Assembly (NCBI GenBank): GCA_015233565.1
Contig: JADFXM010000022.1
Span: forward strand, 50,340 to 114,339
Source of the DNA: Candidatus Rifleibacteriota bacterium
GTDB taxonomy: Bacteria > Muiribacteriota > Ozemobacteria > Ozemobacterales > Ozemobacteraceae
Length of the DNA stretch: 64,000 nucleotides
Direction of reading: 5' to 3'
The notes beneath the pieces were generated by a model that searched no databases, was not told the origin of the DNA, and worked only from the letters and a program-made list of their open reading frames with translations. This document shows, in pieces, positions 1 through 8,661 of this stretch. Each line of letters begins with the position of its first letter. The first letter of the stretch is position 1. A program made the position numbers and the translations under genes.

Positions 1-493
1 AGTGCAACGTTTTTCAAATAATGAGGAAATACAAAAAACGATTAAATCAATTCATTGGACGCTTCGGCTCGGTTCAGCAACCTTCGATTCCGCTCAGGAG
101 CAGCGTTTACTCCAATCGGAAACCGAACGTTCAACGATTTTTTGACTCTTTAATTTTGGTTTGCAATACTTAAGAATAAACATGAACTTCTTTGAAGACC
201 CCTTAAAATCATCTAAACTCAGAATTCCTGGTGTCGATAGTTTGCATTTTCCCGGAAAATAGCTTCAAAAGGTATTTTCCTGATTTTGAAATACTTTTCG
301 GTTGGATTTTATCCTGAGACCAACTTTCATAAAAATAGATCAGAAAATGTCTTCCAAAGGAACTTGGTGATTTGTTAATCGAAAAAATGGTATCAAATTT
401 AAATCCCCGAGGTTTGGAAATCTGAAACTAAAATGGACTGCCGAACGTTTTTGAAATAAAAAAGTGCAACAGTCCAATTCGATTAAATTGAAA
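1..493. other. Intergenic, no gene recognised
   Basis: No convincing coding frame is visible. The stretch holds one full MITE-A element (220-424). The segment 434-474 is flanked by GGACTG and CAGTCC and could fold as a weak hairpin. The sequence near 72-115 resembles simple intergenic sequence at 23577-23607 (CGACTCCGCTCA type). The window edge may cut an upstream feature. Confidence 0.5.
220..424 (+). mobile_element. MITE-A, long type, copy 1 (205 bp)
   Basis: The element starts CAGAATTCC and ends GGAAATCTG. It is flanked on both sides by AAACT (215-219 and 425-429), a 5-bp target-site duplication. Length and interior match the copy at 4761-4965 closely. It contains no coding frame. Confidence 0.85.
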
Positions 494-2284
494 CTAATTT
501 TGGTTCAGGCTGAATTTTTCAACAGCGGTAAAATCATTGTACAACTGTGAATGTTGAAGGAAAGTGTTTTTGTTGAATATGTCCTTGATGACAGCTAACA
601 ATTTGGATTCCTTCTGGCAGTCTTTAAAATCTTTTACCAAAGAGATTCGGAGATCTTCTTCTCTTTTTACAAGGTAATCATAATAACTGCTGGGTTTCCG
701 TACCAGTCGTTGGATCCAGTCAGGTTTGGCTTTTTGCATGGAAGCGTAGACTTTTTCATATTCCTTAACTTCGACAATTTTTCCATCAAATACATGAAAT
801 TCTCTTTCGTAGGGACCATTTTCTTCAGGGGCATAGAAATATTTCTTCATAAAACTCAATTTAACCGTGTGCATAGTACTGGAAATCGGAATTTGAATAT
901 CTGAAACAAGTTTTACCGGTACAATTGAATTGTCTAAAACCACTGATATTGAATCTGGAACTATAGGACGGTTCAAATAATCCCTGAAGTTAATGATCAT
1001 ATTGCCATTCTCAATTTTGGTAGTAAGATAAATTTTGTGGGGAAAGACATTTCCTTGGTAGAAAAATTTTACTGGAAACGCTCTTAGCTTGGGCCCGTAA
1101 AAGCTATCTTCGAGGTAATCACGGTGATTCTTCCCGAAGGTTTCGTAGTACAGAACCATTTCCTGACCCTTAAGTTTTGCGGTTCCGACGATATTCACAG
1201 CATGCATTCCAACCGCCCTGAGGGAATCTCTGTCACCGAGAACTCTTACTGTGTGCTGGGCGTAAATAATTCCATACCGCTTCAACGCTTCACGGATTTC
1301 ATCGACTTTCCCTTCACTGTGATTAAAAACATTGAAGAAAGGTTGGTCCATGGCATACAGGCTTTGAGGGAGTGTATAAGTAATTTCTTTCTTAAGAGGA
1401 TCATTTACTTTAGGAGGAAGTGGAACGCAACTCATCATATAAGAGAAATGTTTGGGAGAATAGGCAATTTCTTCGCCGGTAACGCGGTCTTTTCCGGTGA
1501 ACTTTTTGAAAGTGTAGGGAGAAGCATCGATAGCATAATAGTAGGACTCGACAAGCCGTGGGTTCATTCCGTATTCCATAATTCCATTTACAAAAGAAGT
1601 GTATTTCTCCAATTTAAGCCCCAAAATTGTCTTCCACCAATCGCTTGCCATGCTGGCCGCGTAGGATAGACATTTGGATGATCCTGTTCTGCGTCCCAAG
1701 TATTCTTTCAGACCTACAGAATCGGTGTAAGCTTTTCTTTCTTCCTGAGTTTTGGAGGGAATGTATTCAGTATTATCGATCAGAAAATATTCATCGAGGT
1801 CTGATAATTCTACTGGAGTACCGGGACTGTACGTGGCTTTTAATGGAATCAGCTCGGCGATTTCAGGAAACTCATTTGCTAATCTATTCGATTCCCAGAG
1901 TTTTCGAGAAACTTTAAATGCTGGAGTGAGGGTTTCATCCCATGGGAGCCAGGAAATAATCTGAGTTCCATTCGTTGCCACCTGAAAAAAACCACCGACA
2001 GTTTGGTCATCCAAGTTGAGGGGAATCAAAATTTTAGCTGGGGCTTCATTAAGAAACACTGTTTTGGGTTGCCCAAGTTGAGGATATTTCTCAAGTACTT
2101 TTAAAAAATCACTTTCAAAATCGGAAAATTTTCCAAGATTTTTTACAAATGCAGATGTTCCATTTTTTACATTTTCCAATTCTTGTTGAATTGTTTGGAA
2201 AGCTGCTTTTTCTTCTTTAGACACAGCTCCTGCCACCGAAACCAACAAAACAAAAAACAGAACGAGGCAAAAACTTTTTTTCAT
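494..2284 (-). CDS. Exported papain-fold (C1/C39-like) cysteine peptidase-like protein
   Basis: The protein has 596 residues from the ATG at 2284, which follows an AGGGGG Shine-Dalgarno sequence. An upstream in-frame start would add 19 hydrophobic residues and mask the signal peptide. Residues 1-20 form a signal peptide ending in AGA. The middle carries SSKCLSYAASMASDWW (Cys205), and GMHAVNIVG (His361) is followed by a short beta segment and Asn386. This is the Cys...His...Asn order and spacing style of papain-like folds. The C-terminal 150 residues look beta-rich and may bind a partner. The function is inferred from these motifs only, and the Gln that forms the oxyanion hole is not obvious. 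It lies next to another exported peptidase gene on the same strand but is separated from it by that gene's terminator, so it is probably transcribed alone. Confidence 0.5.
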   Translation of the reverse strand: MKKSFCLVLFFVLLVSVAGAVSKEEKAAFQTIQQELENVKNGTSAFVKNLGKFSDFESDFLKVLEKYPQLGQPKTVFLNEAPAKILIPLNLDDQTVGGFFQVATNGTQIISWLPWDETLTPAFKVSRKLWESNRLANEFPEIAELIPLKATYSPGTPVELSDLDEYFLIDNTEYIPSKTQEERKAYTDSVGLKEYLGRRTGSSKCLSYAASMASDWWKTILGLKLEKYTSFVNGIMEYGMNPRLVESYYYAIDASPYTFKKFTGKDRVTGEEIAYSPKHFSYMMSCVPLPPKVNDPLKKEITYTLPQSLYAMDQPFFNVFNHSEGKVDEIREALKRYGIIYAQHTVRVLGDRDSLRAVGMHAVNIVGTAKLKGQEMVLYYETFGKNHRDYLEDSFYGPKLRAFPVKFFYQGNVFPHKIYLTTKIENGNMIINFRDYLNRPIVPDSISVVLDNSIVPVKLVSDIQIPISSTMHTVKLSFMKKYFYAPEENGPYEREFHVFDGKIVEVKEYEKVYASMQKAKPDWIQRLVRKPSSYYDYLVKREEDLRISLVKDFKDCQKESKLLAVIKDIFNKNTFLQHSQLYNDFTAVEKFSLNQN

Positions 2285-2410
2285 ATTGCAACGACCCCCT
2301 AAAAAAAATAGAAATCCATTGAAATCAACAAATAATATCAACTGGGAATGTTTATATTAAATCATACCAGAAAAATAGCACTCTAGCAAATTTTCGAGGT
2401 CCCTCGCATC

Positions 2411-2447
2411 AAAAAAACAAAAAACGCCGCTTAAAAATAAGCGGCGT
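2411..2447 (-). terminator. Rho-independent terminator of the pepF-like gene
   Basis: A perfect 10-bp stem, ACGCCGCTTA with TAAGCGGCGT (2424-2433 and 2438-2447), has an AAAA loop. On the minus strand it is followed by a run of T interrupted once (2411-2423). It lies 36 bp past the stop codon at 2483. Confidence 0.9.
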
Positions 2448-2482
2448 CCTATTTACAAAATTTCTTTGGTAACTTGAAAAAT

Positions 2483-4372
2483 TTATTTTCCCGGCTTATC
2501 ACCAAGGATTTTTTCCATATCATCCATTATGTCATTCATTTCCTTAATCGCCGCGTTAAACGGAACCGAGGTGTTCATATCAACGCCAGCGCCTTTCAGG
2601 AGATCAATTGGATACTTCGATGAACCGGAAGAAAGCATTTTGAGGTAAGCATCCCGTTCGGTAGTGTTCGGAGCTTCAGTTCTGATTTTTTGAGAAATGT
2701 AAGAGGACGCAATGATGCTTGTTGCATATTGGTAAACATAGAAATTGTAGTAAAAGTGAGGAATATACGCCCATTCGATTCCATACAGATCATCAATTTT
2801 GCAAACGCCGGCTGCATCGCCGTAGTATTCCTTAAGCAGGCTCAGATATAGTTCCGTGAGCTTTTCTCCAGTCAAAGGATCTCCTTTTTCTGCAATTTCG
2901 TGTGTACGCATTTCAAATTCCGCGAAAAGCGTCTGCCGGAATAGTGTGGTTCGCAGGCTGTCGATGCGTGAGCCGAGCAGGAACAACTGGATATCCTTGT
3001 CCTTGTTGTTTTTTAGCATGTAATGCAAAAGGAAATTCTCATTCAGCGTTGAAGCAACTTCAGCAATGAAGGTTTTATAGTCATGAGTTACGTAAGGCTG
3101 ATTTTTATCGGAAAGGAAAGTGTGCATCGAATGGCCACTTTCGTGTGCAAGTGTCGAAACTTCTTCGTACAGTCCTGTGAAATTCTGAAGCTGGTAGGGA
3201 TGAACCCCATAAGCGCCTGTGCTGTATGCTCCTGATTTCTTTCCGGTTGTGGGGAAAAAATCCACCCAGCGATTAGCGTAACCGGTTTTCAGGTCGGCGA
3301 CATATTGTTCTCCGAGTGGGGCAACAGCTTCCAATACCATTTTCATGGCCTCTTCGGGAGAGTATTTCAATTCCACTTTCTTAACAATAGGGGAATAAAG
3401 ATCTTCGTAACCAAGTTGATCCAAGCCCATTATGCGCTTTCGAAGTTTGAGATAACGATGCAGAGTTGGAAGATTGGCGTGAACATCTGAAATCAACTGC
3501 TTGTAAACGGCCGGTGGGATATTTGAGTCGAAAAGCGCCGACTCAAGGGAGCTGTTGAATTTATGTACTTCTTTGTTGAATACGTGTGTTTTTATGTGTT
3601 CGTAGAGAGTAGTACCAAGGGTTCTTTCATATTTTTTGTACTCGGTCCAAAATGACTTGAATACTTTAATTCTATCATCCCTATTCGTGGAAGCACGGTA
3701 ATTTGTGTAGGCGGAAGCATCAAGCCTCACTTTATTGCCGTCCGAGAGTACAACTTCAGGATACGGCAATTCGGCATTGGTAAAGATGTTGTATGCATTT
3801 GAAGGGCCTTCGGCCATCATGTTTGCCTGGGCAGCAACTTTTTCCTCGGCGGCGGAAAGCGTATGAGGGGCATATCGCAAAACATCTTCGAGAAATGGCT
3901 TGAACGGCAGAAGCTTACTTTCTGCTTTTACAAATCCCATGACTTTTTCTTCACCCAATGCTAAAATCTCCGGGGTAAGAAAGGAAATAGCCGCACTCAA
4001 TTTAACTGAAAGATCACTTCCAGTCTGTTCCATCTCACGAGGCTTGGCCGCACGAGTATCTTCGTCGCTTCTCATGCTCGCATAAGTGGTCAATCGGCTA
4101 AGATCTTTTTCCAAGGTCGTAATTGTATCCAAAGCTGTAAAAAACGCGGTAGCGTCCTTGCCGAGCTTACCCTGAAAATCTGCCAATTTGGGAATCCGAT
4201 CGGCGATGTCCTTCTTTTGAGTTGCCCATGCATCCTCGCTGGCATAAAGGTCGGTCGTGTTCCATTTGTACTTTTCCGGAACATCAGCACGCTCAGTTGC
4301 CTGCAATACAGGCGTGCCAAGCATGTTAATGGAAAACGCAAACAGGAAAAGAAAAGTCAGGTGTTCTTTCAT
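2483..4372 (-). CDS. pepF: Oligoendopeptidase F (M3B zinc metallopeptidase), exported form
   Basis: This 629-residue protein matches the length and layout of M3B oligoendopeptidase F. The zinc motif HESGH lies at residues 410-414 (LAHESGHSMHTF), with the third ligand Glu438 in FIAEVASTLNE. The family cleaves oligopeptides of roughly 7-17 residues. Unlike most characterised PepF, which are cytoplasmic, this copy begins with a hydrophobic stretch of about 25 residues ending in VLQA, so it is probably exported to the periplasm or anchored there. The start is well supported by AGGAG upstream. Its own terminator follows. The pairing with a papain-like exported protein downstream suggests extracellular or periplasmic peptide degradation, but the terminator argues against co-transcription. 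Confidence 0.93.
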   Translation of the reverse strand: MKEHLTFLFLFAFSINMLGTPVLQATERADVPEKYKWNTTDLYASEDAWATQKKDIADRIPKLADFQGKLGKDATAFFTALDTITTLEKDLSRLTTYASMRSDEDTRAAKPREMEQTGSDLSVKLSAAISFLTPEILALGEEKVMGFVKAESKLLPFKPFLEDVLRYAPHTLSAAEEKVAAQANMMAEGPSNAYNIFTNAELPYPEVVLSDGNKVRLDASAYTNYRASTNRDDRIKVFKSFWTEYKKYERTLGTTLYEHIKTHVFNKEVHKFNSSLESALFDSNIPPAVYKQLISDVHANLPTLHRYLKLRKRIMGLDQLGYEDLYSPIVKKVELKYSPEEAMKMVLEAVAPLGEQYVADLKTGYANRWVDFFPTTGKKSGAYSTGAYGVHPYQLQNFTGLYEEVSTLAHESGHSMHTFLSDKNQPYVTHDYKTFIAEVASTLNENFLLHYMLKNNKDKDIQLFLLGSRIDSLRTTLFRQTLFAEFEMRTHEIAEKGDPLTGEKLTELYLSLLKEYYGDAAGVCKIDDLYGIEWAYIPHFYYNFYVYQYATSIIASSYISQKIRTEAPNTTERDAYLKMLSSGSSKYPIDLLKGAGVDMNTSVPFNAAIKEMNDIMDDMEKILGDKPGK

Positions 4373-4540
4373 ATTGTCTCCTCTTAAATTTTCGGGAACT
4401 CCCTTATTGAATTTTTTCTATGCAAAAATAGCTTGCATAGCAATTTCAATGTTAGACATACAAACAGGGATTCGGTAAGATGTCAAATTTTTTTTTTATT
4501 CCAGGGCAGAGACAGGCTTTTGTTAATATTCGGAATAATT

Positions 4541-4694
4541 GAGACTATAGCAAGCTGGCTGATAATTTTAGCTCAAATTTAAAGCTAAATGCAGAAAACC
4601 TTGGTAGAACAAAAAAGCATATTCTTCCTAATTTTGTATTTCTCTGTTCATGCTGCTTTCAAGGTGATTTATACAGTAATTTTGCTACACGGTT
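4541..4694 (-). mobile_element. MITE-C, copy 1 (154 bp)
   Basis: The interior is the reverse complement of the element at 34629-34780. Ends are GAGACTATAGCAA and, inverted, AACCGTGTAGCAA. Flanks GAATAATT (4533-4540) and GATTAATT (4695-4702) match at 7 of 8 positions, consistent with an aged 8-bp target duplication. The rest of the 4373-4999 gap holds this element, a MITE-A copy and the promoter region of pepF. Confidence 0.7.
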
Positions 4695-4760
4695 GATTAA
4701 TTACGATTTTTTCAAGCGAAAAATTTTACCCGCTTCTGTCATTTAAACCAGGTCCAAATT

Positions 4761-4965
4761 CAGAATTCCTGGTATCGATAGTTTGCATTTTCTCGGAAAA
4801 TAGCTTCAAAAGGTATTTTCCTGATTTTGGAATGCTTTTCGGATGGATTTAATCCTGAGACCAACTTTCATAAAAATAAATCAGAAGATGCCTTCCAAAG
4901 TAACTTGGTGATTCATTAACCGAAAAAATGGCATCAAATTTAAATCCCCGAGGTTGGGAATTCTG
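4761..4965 (+). mobile_element. MITE-A, long type, copy 2 (205 bp)
   Basis: Starts CAGAATTCC and ends GGAATTCTG. It is flanked by AAATT at 4756-4760 and 4966-4970, and is nearly the same sequence as 220-424 in the same orientation. It lies 35 bp past the stop of the last gene of cassette I. Confidence 0.9.
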
Positions 4966-4999
4966 AAATTAAAGTTCCCAACTGAATATTTCCTGATTG

Positions 5000-5575
5000 C
5001 TATTCCGGCAACCCCTCAAAAACAAATCCCTTGCGAAGTTTGAAATTAAGGAAAACAGGAAAAATTTTCCGCTTAATTTTCAAAGGAATATATGATTCAG
5101 GTTTCTTGTTCATGTTCTCCAATTCAAACTCCAGCTCAAAGTATATTTCTTTAGGGTTATCCGATGGATTTGATATTGAAACGATTGAAAATTGCTTACA
5201 CCTATTATTCATCATATTGATGAATTTTCCATTTTCCTCTCTTGAGATTTGTCCTTTCTTTTCGTCGAAGTTGTACGTTATTTTCTCAAGTTTGTCACTC
5301 CTGCGTCGCCAAAGTTGGTAGCCTCCCGAAGGAATCTGCTCGATAACACTCGACCATTTTTTTGGATCAGCATCCGGAAAGTCGCAGCAAAAAAGATCTT
5401 CGTTAATAAATCTTAATAATTGCCAGGCCTCGGTAACACTCTCGATTTTATCATCAATTCGAAAATACGATCTCGAATAATGCTGGAAAAAATTGTATAG
5501 TACAATTGAAATAATGCTGAACAAACTAATTGCCAGAACTAATTCAACCAAAGAAAAAGCACGGTTTAATTTCAT
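5000..5575 (-). CDS. GspJ/PilW-like minor pseudopilin, cassette I
   Basis: A 191-residue prepilin-like protein. The leader is only six residues (MKLNRA), followed by FSLVELVLAISLFSIIS, a class III prepilin N-terminus with Phe at +1 and Glu at +5. Ala rather than Gly is at -1, which prepilin peptidases can accept. The body carries HYSRSYFRIDDKIE and later FPDADPKKW, both matched in the cassette II paralogue (HYSRSFMKIDDHLE, VPDGNTKKW). Order and size fit GspJ/PilW, part of the I-J-K trio that caps type II secretion pseudopili. The start overlaps the stop of the preceding GspI-like gene by four bases (ATGA), so translation is coupled. Which assembly machine it uses is not shown here: no ATPase, platform protein or prepilin peptidase lies in the window. 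Confidence 0.8.
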   Translation of the reverse strand: MKLNRAFSLVELVLAISLFSIISIVLYNFFQHYSRSYFRIDDKIESVTEAWQLLRFINEDLFCCDFPDADPKKWSSVIEQIPSGGYQLWRRRSDKLEKITYNFDEKKGQISREENGKFINMMNNRCKQFSIVSISNPSDNPKEIYFELEFELENMNKKPESYIPLKIKRKIFPVFLNFKLRKGFVFEGLPE

Positions 5576-6060
5576 TTTCCGCCCCTGTTTCCTTTTCTGG
5601 AATTACCAAATACTCTCGAAATCTCAATATCCGCGCGAGGTTGATCGGGTGTTTTAATTGAAGCTGTAACTTTGAAGAAATTTCCGGTGACTTTTTCAAT
5701 GGTTAGCTTCCGGAAAAAACTTGCCGGCAATTCAGAAAAAAAGATCACCGATTCATTGTTATTCGAATTTTTGGGAAATTGCCCCTCCCCAGTTCCAAGA
5801 TCGAAGGTCCCAAGGGAAAGTTGATCGACATTCAAAAGTTGAATTTGATTGATAAGTTCATTTGCCGCTGTGAAAGTAAGCGCTTTGGAATGAATAATTC
5901 TGGAATTTTCAATATTAAAGGAAAAAATGCCTGCTATTGGAATTGCTGCAACCAGGAAACAGAAAACCGCAATGCATACTTCAAATAGGCCAAACCCCGC
6001 AATTTTATCCCTATATAGGAATTTGCAGGTATTAACCAATCTTAATTTAACTAAAATCAT
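5572..6060 (-). CDS. GspI/PilV-like minor pseudopilin, cassette I
   Basis: The 162-residue protein is read from the ATG at 6060, preceded by GAGG with 5-base spacing. A TTG five codons upstream is less likely. The 22-residue leader ends in AG and is followed by FGLFEVCIAVFCF, with Phe+1 and Glu+5. The next segment, IENSRIIHSKALTFTAANEL, is matched by IENSKIIHFRSLAYTAAQQL in the cassette II paralogue, so the two are homologous. Size and gene order fit GspI/PilV. The stop overlaps the start of the GspJ-like gene. A gap of about 470 bp filled by two MITE-B copies and a GC-rich hairpin separates it from the GspK-like gene upstream. The matching genes in cassette II are contiguous, so the mobile elements seem to have split an operon here. 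Confidence 0.78.
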   Translation of the reverse strand: MILVKLRLVNTCKFLYRDKIAGFGLFEVCIAVFCFLVAAIPIAGIFSFNIENSRIIHSKALTFTAANELINQIQLLNVDQLSLGTFDLGTGEGQFPKNSNNNESVIFFSELPASFFRKLTIEKVTGNFFKVTASIKTPDQPRADIEISRVFGNSRKGNRGGK

Positions 6061-6157
6061 TGCAACCTCATCCAAGGTGGCCGAGAACAGATTCCGCCTA
6101 ATCTGGGCTTCGTTTTTATGGCCATATTAGGCAGTGTTATGCTCAACGGCTCTGTTA

Positions 6158-6283
6158 GAAGCTGTCGGAAAACTGGTACATTTTGCCCGGTACAAAGCGG
6201 CTCGCTGCTGATGCAAGAAAGCGGGGAAGAAATTTGGGTAGGCACACAAAAAGGCAAATTTTAGGGTATTTTTCGACATTCTC
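6158..6283 (+). mobile_element. MITE-B, copy 1 (126 bp)
   Basis: Starts GAAGCTGTCG and ends CGACATTCTC (inverted: GAGAATGTCG), with GTTA on both sides. It is the first of two tandem copies and carries the family core CAAAGCGGCTCGCTG. Reading frames across the pair are repeat translations, not genes. Confidence 0.75.
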
Positions 6284-6287
6284 GTTA

Positions 6288-6415
6288 GAAGTTGTCGAAT
6301 AATCTCGGTACATTTTTTTCGGCACAAAGCGGCTCGCTGTTGATGCCAAAAAGTGAGGCGAAAATTTGAATAAGTACATAAAAGTATGAAAACTAGGGCA
6401 TTTTTCGACAGTCTC
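6288..6415 (+). mobile_element. MITE-B, copy 2 (128 bp)
   Basis: Starts GAAGTTGTCG and ends CGACAGTCTC, with GTTA at 6284-6287 and 6416-6419. It shares its left target copy with copy 1, so the pair looks like successive insertion into the same site or tandem duplication. Confidence 0.75.
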
Positions 6416-6424
6416 GTTAGGCAA

Positions 6425-6484
6425 AGCTTAAGCGGAGCCTGGCAGAGCTGGTGAGCAGGCTTGCTGCTCACGACCGCGTTAAGC
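6425..6484. other. GC-rich imperfect palindrome (60 bp)
   Basis: Outer arms GCTTAAGCGG and CCGCGTTAAGC pair with one extrahelical base. Inner arms GTGAGCAG (6451-6458) and CTGCTCAC (6464-6471) pair perfectly around GCTTG. It is markedly richer in G+C than its surroundings and lies 44 bp past the stop of the GspK-like gene on the minus strand. It may end or stabilise that transcript. It has no T-run. Confidence 0.5.
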
Positions 6485-6527
6485 TGGCCGCTTGCAGTCT
6501 GCGGAACAGGTACCTTATCAGCAATAT

Positions 6528-8588
6528 TCATTTATTTTCGAAATTCCATTTATCGAAATAATCTCCGATTTGAACTGAATATGATTTCTCCTGCTGCAAT
6601 CTTGTCGGGTCAAAAGCGCAGTCATAAATCAAAGTTCCACCATTTGCAAAAGATTCAGGTGGTAAGCGATCAACAGCGATTCCACCCTCTATCTGAAGCG
6701 GCGTGTTTGTAAGGTTTTTGACGGTTCCATCCAACGCAACAAGATAGGCCTGAACTTTTTCGTTGACTCCTTTCAAAAGAATATTTCCCCCAACCGAGAT
6801 TAAACTTAAGGTAGCCTCTCCTTTTTTGGAAATTTTTCCTGAAACGGTAATGTCACCTTTGACCGCCAATATTCCCGCGGTTTCAATTTCCAAACCGGCT
6901 GGGAGAGTAAGAGGTCCTTTCTTAATAAAAACTGTTTGGCCCCGAAGGTTGAGAGAATTATTTTCCATACATTCTTTAAAAAACTCGTCCTGATTTTCAG
7001 CCGTCATGCTAATCCTATCTGAAAGTATTATTTTGGTGGATAGGCTGTTTAAATCTGAATTAAAAAAAACTCTTCCATCTGATTCATGCGCAATTTTTAC
7101 TTTTTCACCGGAAATCTGATAATTTTCCCCAGTTACAGCTTTAAAAAAATCTTTTGGAGGCATCTCCATGCTTGAATCCATTAAGAAATTATACGAAGTA
7201 TTGTAATCTTCCATGATCAATTTTGATGAAAAGCTCATGTACTGATCTTTACTGCCGAAAAGGTTTTCTACAGAAAAGGAAGAAAGCGAAATTTCCTGGT
7301 TCGTGTTCTTATTCTTAAAGGTTTTTGGCTGAACGACACTCTCCCAAAAGTCGATCGTTCCTCCCGAAGGAGTGACGTAATCAGGTGGCGTGTTCATCAT
7401 AGCCAGTACCCCATCATTTTTGCCATCGTTATCAACATCTGCCATAAGAGCCGAATATTGTGGAAAAACTCTTTTGACTTTTCCTATTACTTTTGTTGGG
7501 GAAGGATTTTTGAGGTTTCCGATCAAATGAAGAACCGAAGACTTTTTTGTCCGGGAATTTTGTCCGGAAGATGTGAAGTACTTTCCTAGAGTACGCTTGT
7601 AATTCATATCCTGAGGAACCGGATTCGAATTATCCACGAGATAAAAACCAAACAAAATACCTTGCACTTCCAACTTTGCTTGTACCAATGGGGAGTCGCT
7701 TAATTTAACCGTCTTGGAAAAAGAAGTCGGCAAATCCTTATATTTAAAGACAGGAGCTTTTACTTCCGGTTTTTGGATATTGAGAAGTTGGAAAAATTCA
7801 CCATACTCCGGATCACCTCCGGATGTAACATGAAGTTGAGTTTCCTGATTCCCTCCCAAAAAAACAAATCCAACTTTCTTTAAATCAGTTTGCTTGATAT
7901 CACTACTGTTAGAAAGTACAATAGGTAAATTCTTTGCCGTTTGGGTGGACTTTCCATCAATGGTGTTTTCGAAACAATTATAACCTTCATTCTTCTCATC
8001 CGTTAATTCCGGATTCTTGATGAATAAAGTGAATTTGGAAAGCACTGGTGGGGATAATTGTTGAATTTTGCAGGGTTTGCTGAATTTAAAGGACTTTCTT
8101 AACAATTTTAAAGGAAGTTTTCCCGTTGAAAGATCAATATTTAAATTTATCTCGCAAAGTTTTTCCCAGGGGTCATTCCAGGGATCACCATTTAAAATTG
8201 GCTTGGGATCAACAAAATAGGCATCCCATGAAAATGACATACTTGAAAACTCTTTTTTTCCGATGAAAGAGAACTTGCGTGACAATTCATCTTTATCAAT
8301 TTTTATGGTTACGGGAAATGAATTCTGAGAGGCTTTTAATACTTCCAGGAAGATCGGGTTATTAGGGTCTTTCAGCTTTTCGGAAAGGTCATTAAAGAAA
8401 ACCGAAGCAATTTCCATTGCAACAAAATCGAAAAGCATCGAATTGGCATGCATTGTAATAAACCTGGCTTTTTCTGTTAAAGAGTGGTAAAGCGCTCCTC
8501 CAAAAATTCCCAGGATTAAAATAATTCCGAGTACAAGTAACAACAAACTTCCCGAGCGGTTTGTACCTTTTTCAGAAACTTTGTGCAT
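6528..8588 (-). CDS. Large PilX/GspK-like minor pseudopilin, cassette I
   Basis: This 686-residue protein has a PilX/GspK type N-terminus: RSGSLLLLVLGIILILGIFG, a hydrophobic helix without the Glu+5 of major pilins, as is normal for GspK. The rest is far longer than GspK (about 300 residues). Around residues 200-225 it carries GYNCFENTIDGKSTQTAKNL, matched in the paralogue by GYNCYENFIDGERGQTSKIL. The C-terminal 120 residues show alternating hydrophobic strands (GILAVKGDITVSGKI, LISVGGNILLKG, AYLVALDG) that resemble a beta-solenoid and are also conserved. I infer a pseudopilus-tip subunit with a large passenger-like body. It follows the EF-hand protein gene by 73 bp on the same strand. The start has only a weak ribosome site. 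The paralogue is at 15898-17964. Confidence 0.75.
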   Translation of the reverse strand: MHKVSEKGTNRSGSLLLLVLGIILILGIFGGALYHSLTEKARFITMHANSMLFDFVAMEIASVFFNDLSEKLKDPNNPIFLEVLKASQNSFPVTIKIDKDELSRKFSFIGKKEFSSMSFSWDAYFVDPKPILNGDPWNDPWEKLCEINLNIDLSTGKLPLKLLRKSFKFSKPCKIQQLSPPVLSKFTLFIKNPELTDEKNEGYNCFENTIDGKSTQTAKNLPIVLSNSSDIKQTDLKKVGFVFLGGNQETQLHVTSGGDPEYGEFFQLLNIQKPEVKAPVFKYKDLPTSFSKTVKLSDSPLVQAKLEVQGILFGFYLVDNSNPVPQDMNYKRTLGKYFTSSGQNSRTKKSSVLHLIGNLKNPSPTKVIGKVKRVFPQYSALMADVDNDGKNDGVLAMMNTPPDYVTPSGGTIDFWESVVQPKTFKNKNTNQEISLSSFSVENLFGSKDQYMSFSSKLIMEDYNTSYNFLMDSSMEMPPKDFFKAVTGENYQISGEKVKIAHESDGRVFFNSDLNSLSTKIILSDRISMTAENQDEFFKECMENNSLNLRGQTVFIKKGPLTLPAGLEIETAGILAVKGDITVSGKISKKGEATLSLISVGGNILLKGVNEKVQAYLVALDGTVKNLTNTPLQIEGGIAVDRLPPESFANGGTLIYDCAFDPTRLQQEKSYSVQIGDYFDKWNFENK

Positions 8589-8661
8589 TTAGTTAAACTC
8601 TTAGCCCGAAGATTACAGGATTGAAATTTAATAATACCATTTTCACAAATGGAATGAAAAT

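Noticed and set aside
6425..6484. Integron attC-like site
   Set aside because: The palindrome has an extrahelical base and GTTAAGC at the right end, but the left end reads GCTTAAG and lacks the AAC triplet needed for an attC R'' box. No integrase or cassette array is present.
6127..6531. Minus-strand frame of 134 codons with an internal duplication
   Set aside because: It is the translation of two tandem MITE-B copies and the adjoining hairpin. The duplicated peptide is caused by the DNA repeat, and there is no ribosome site.
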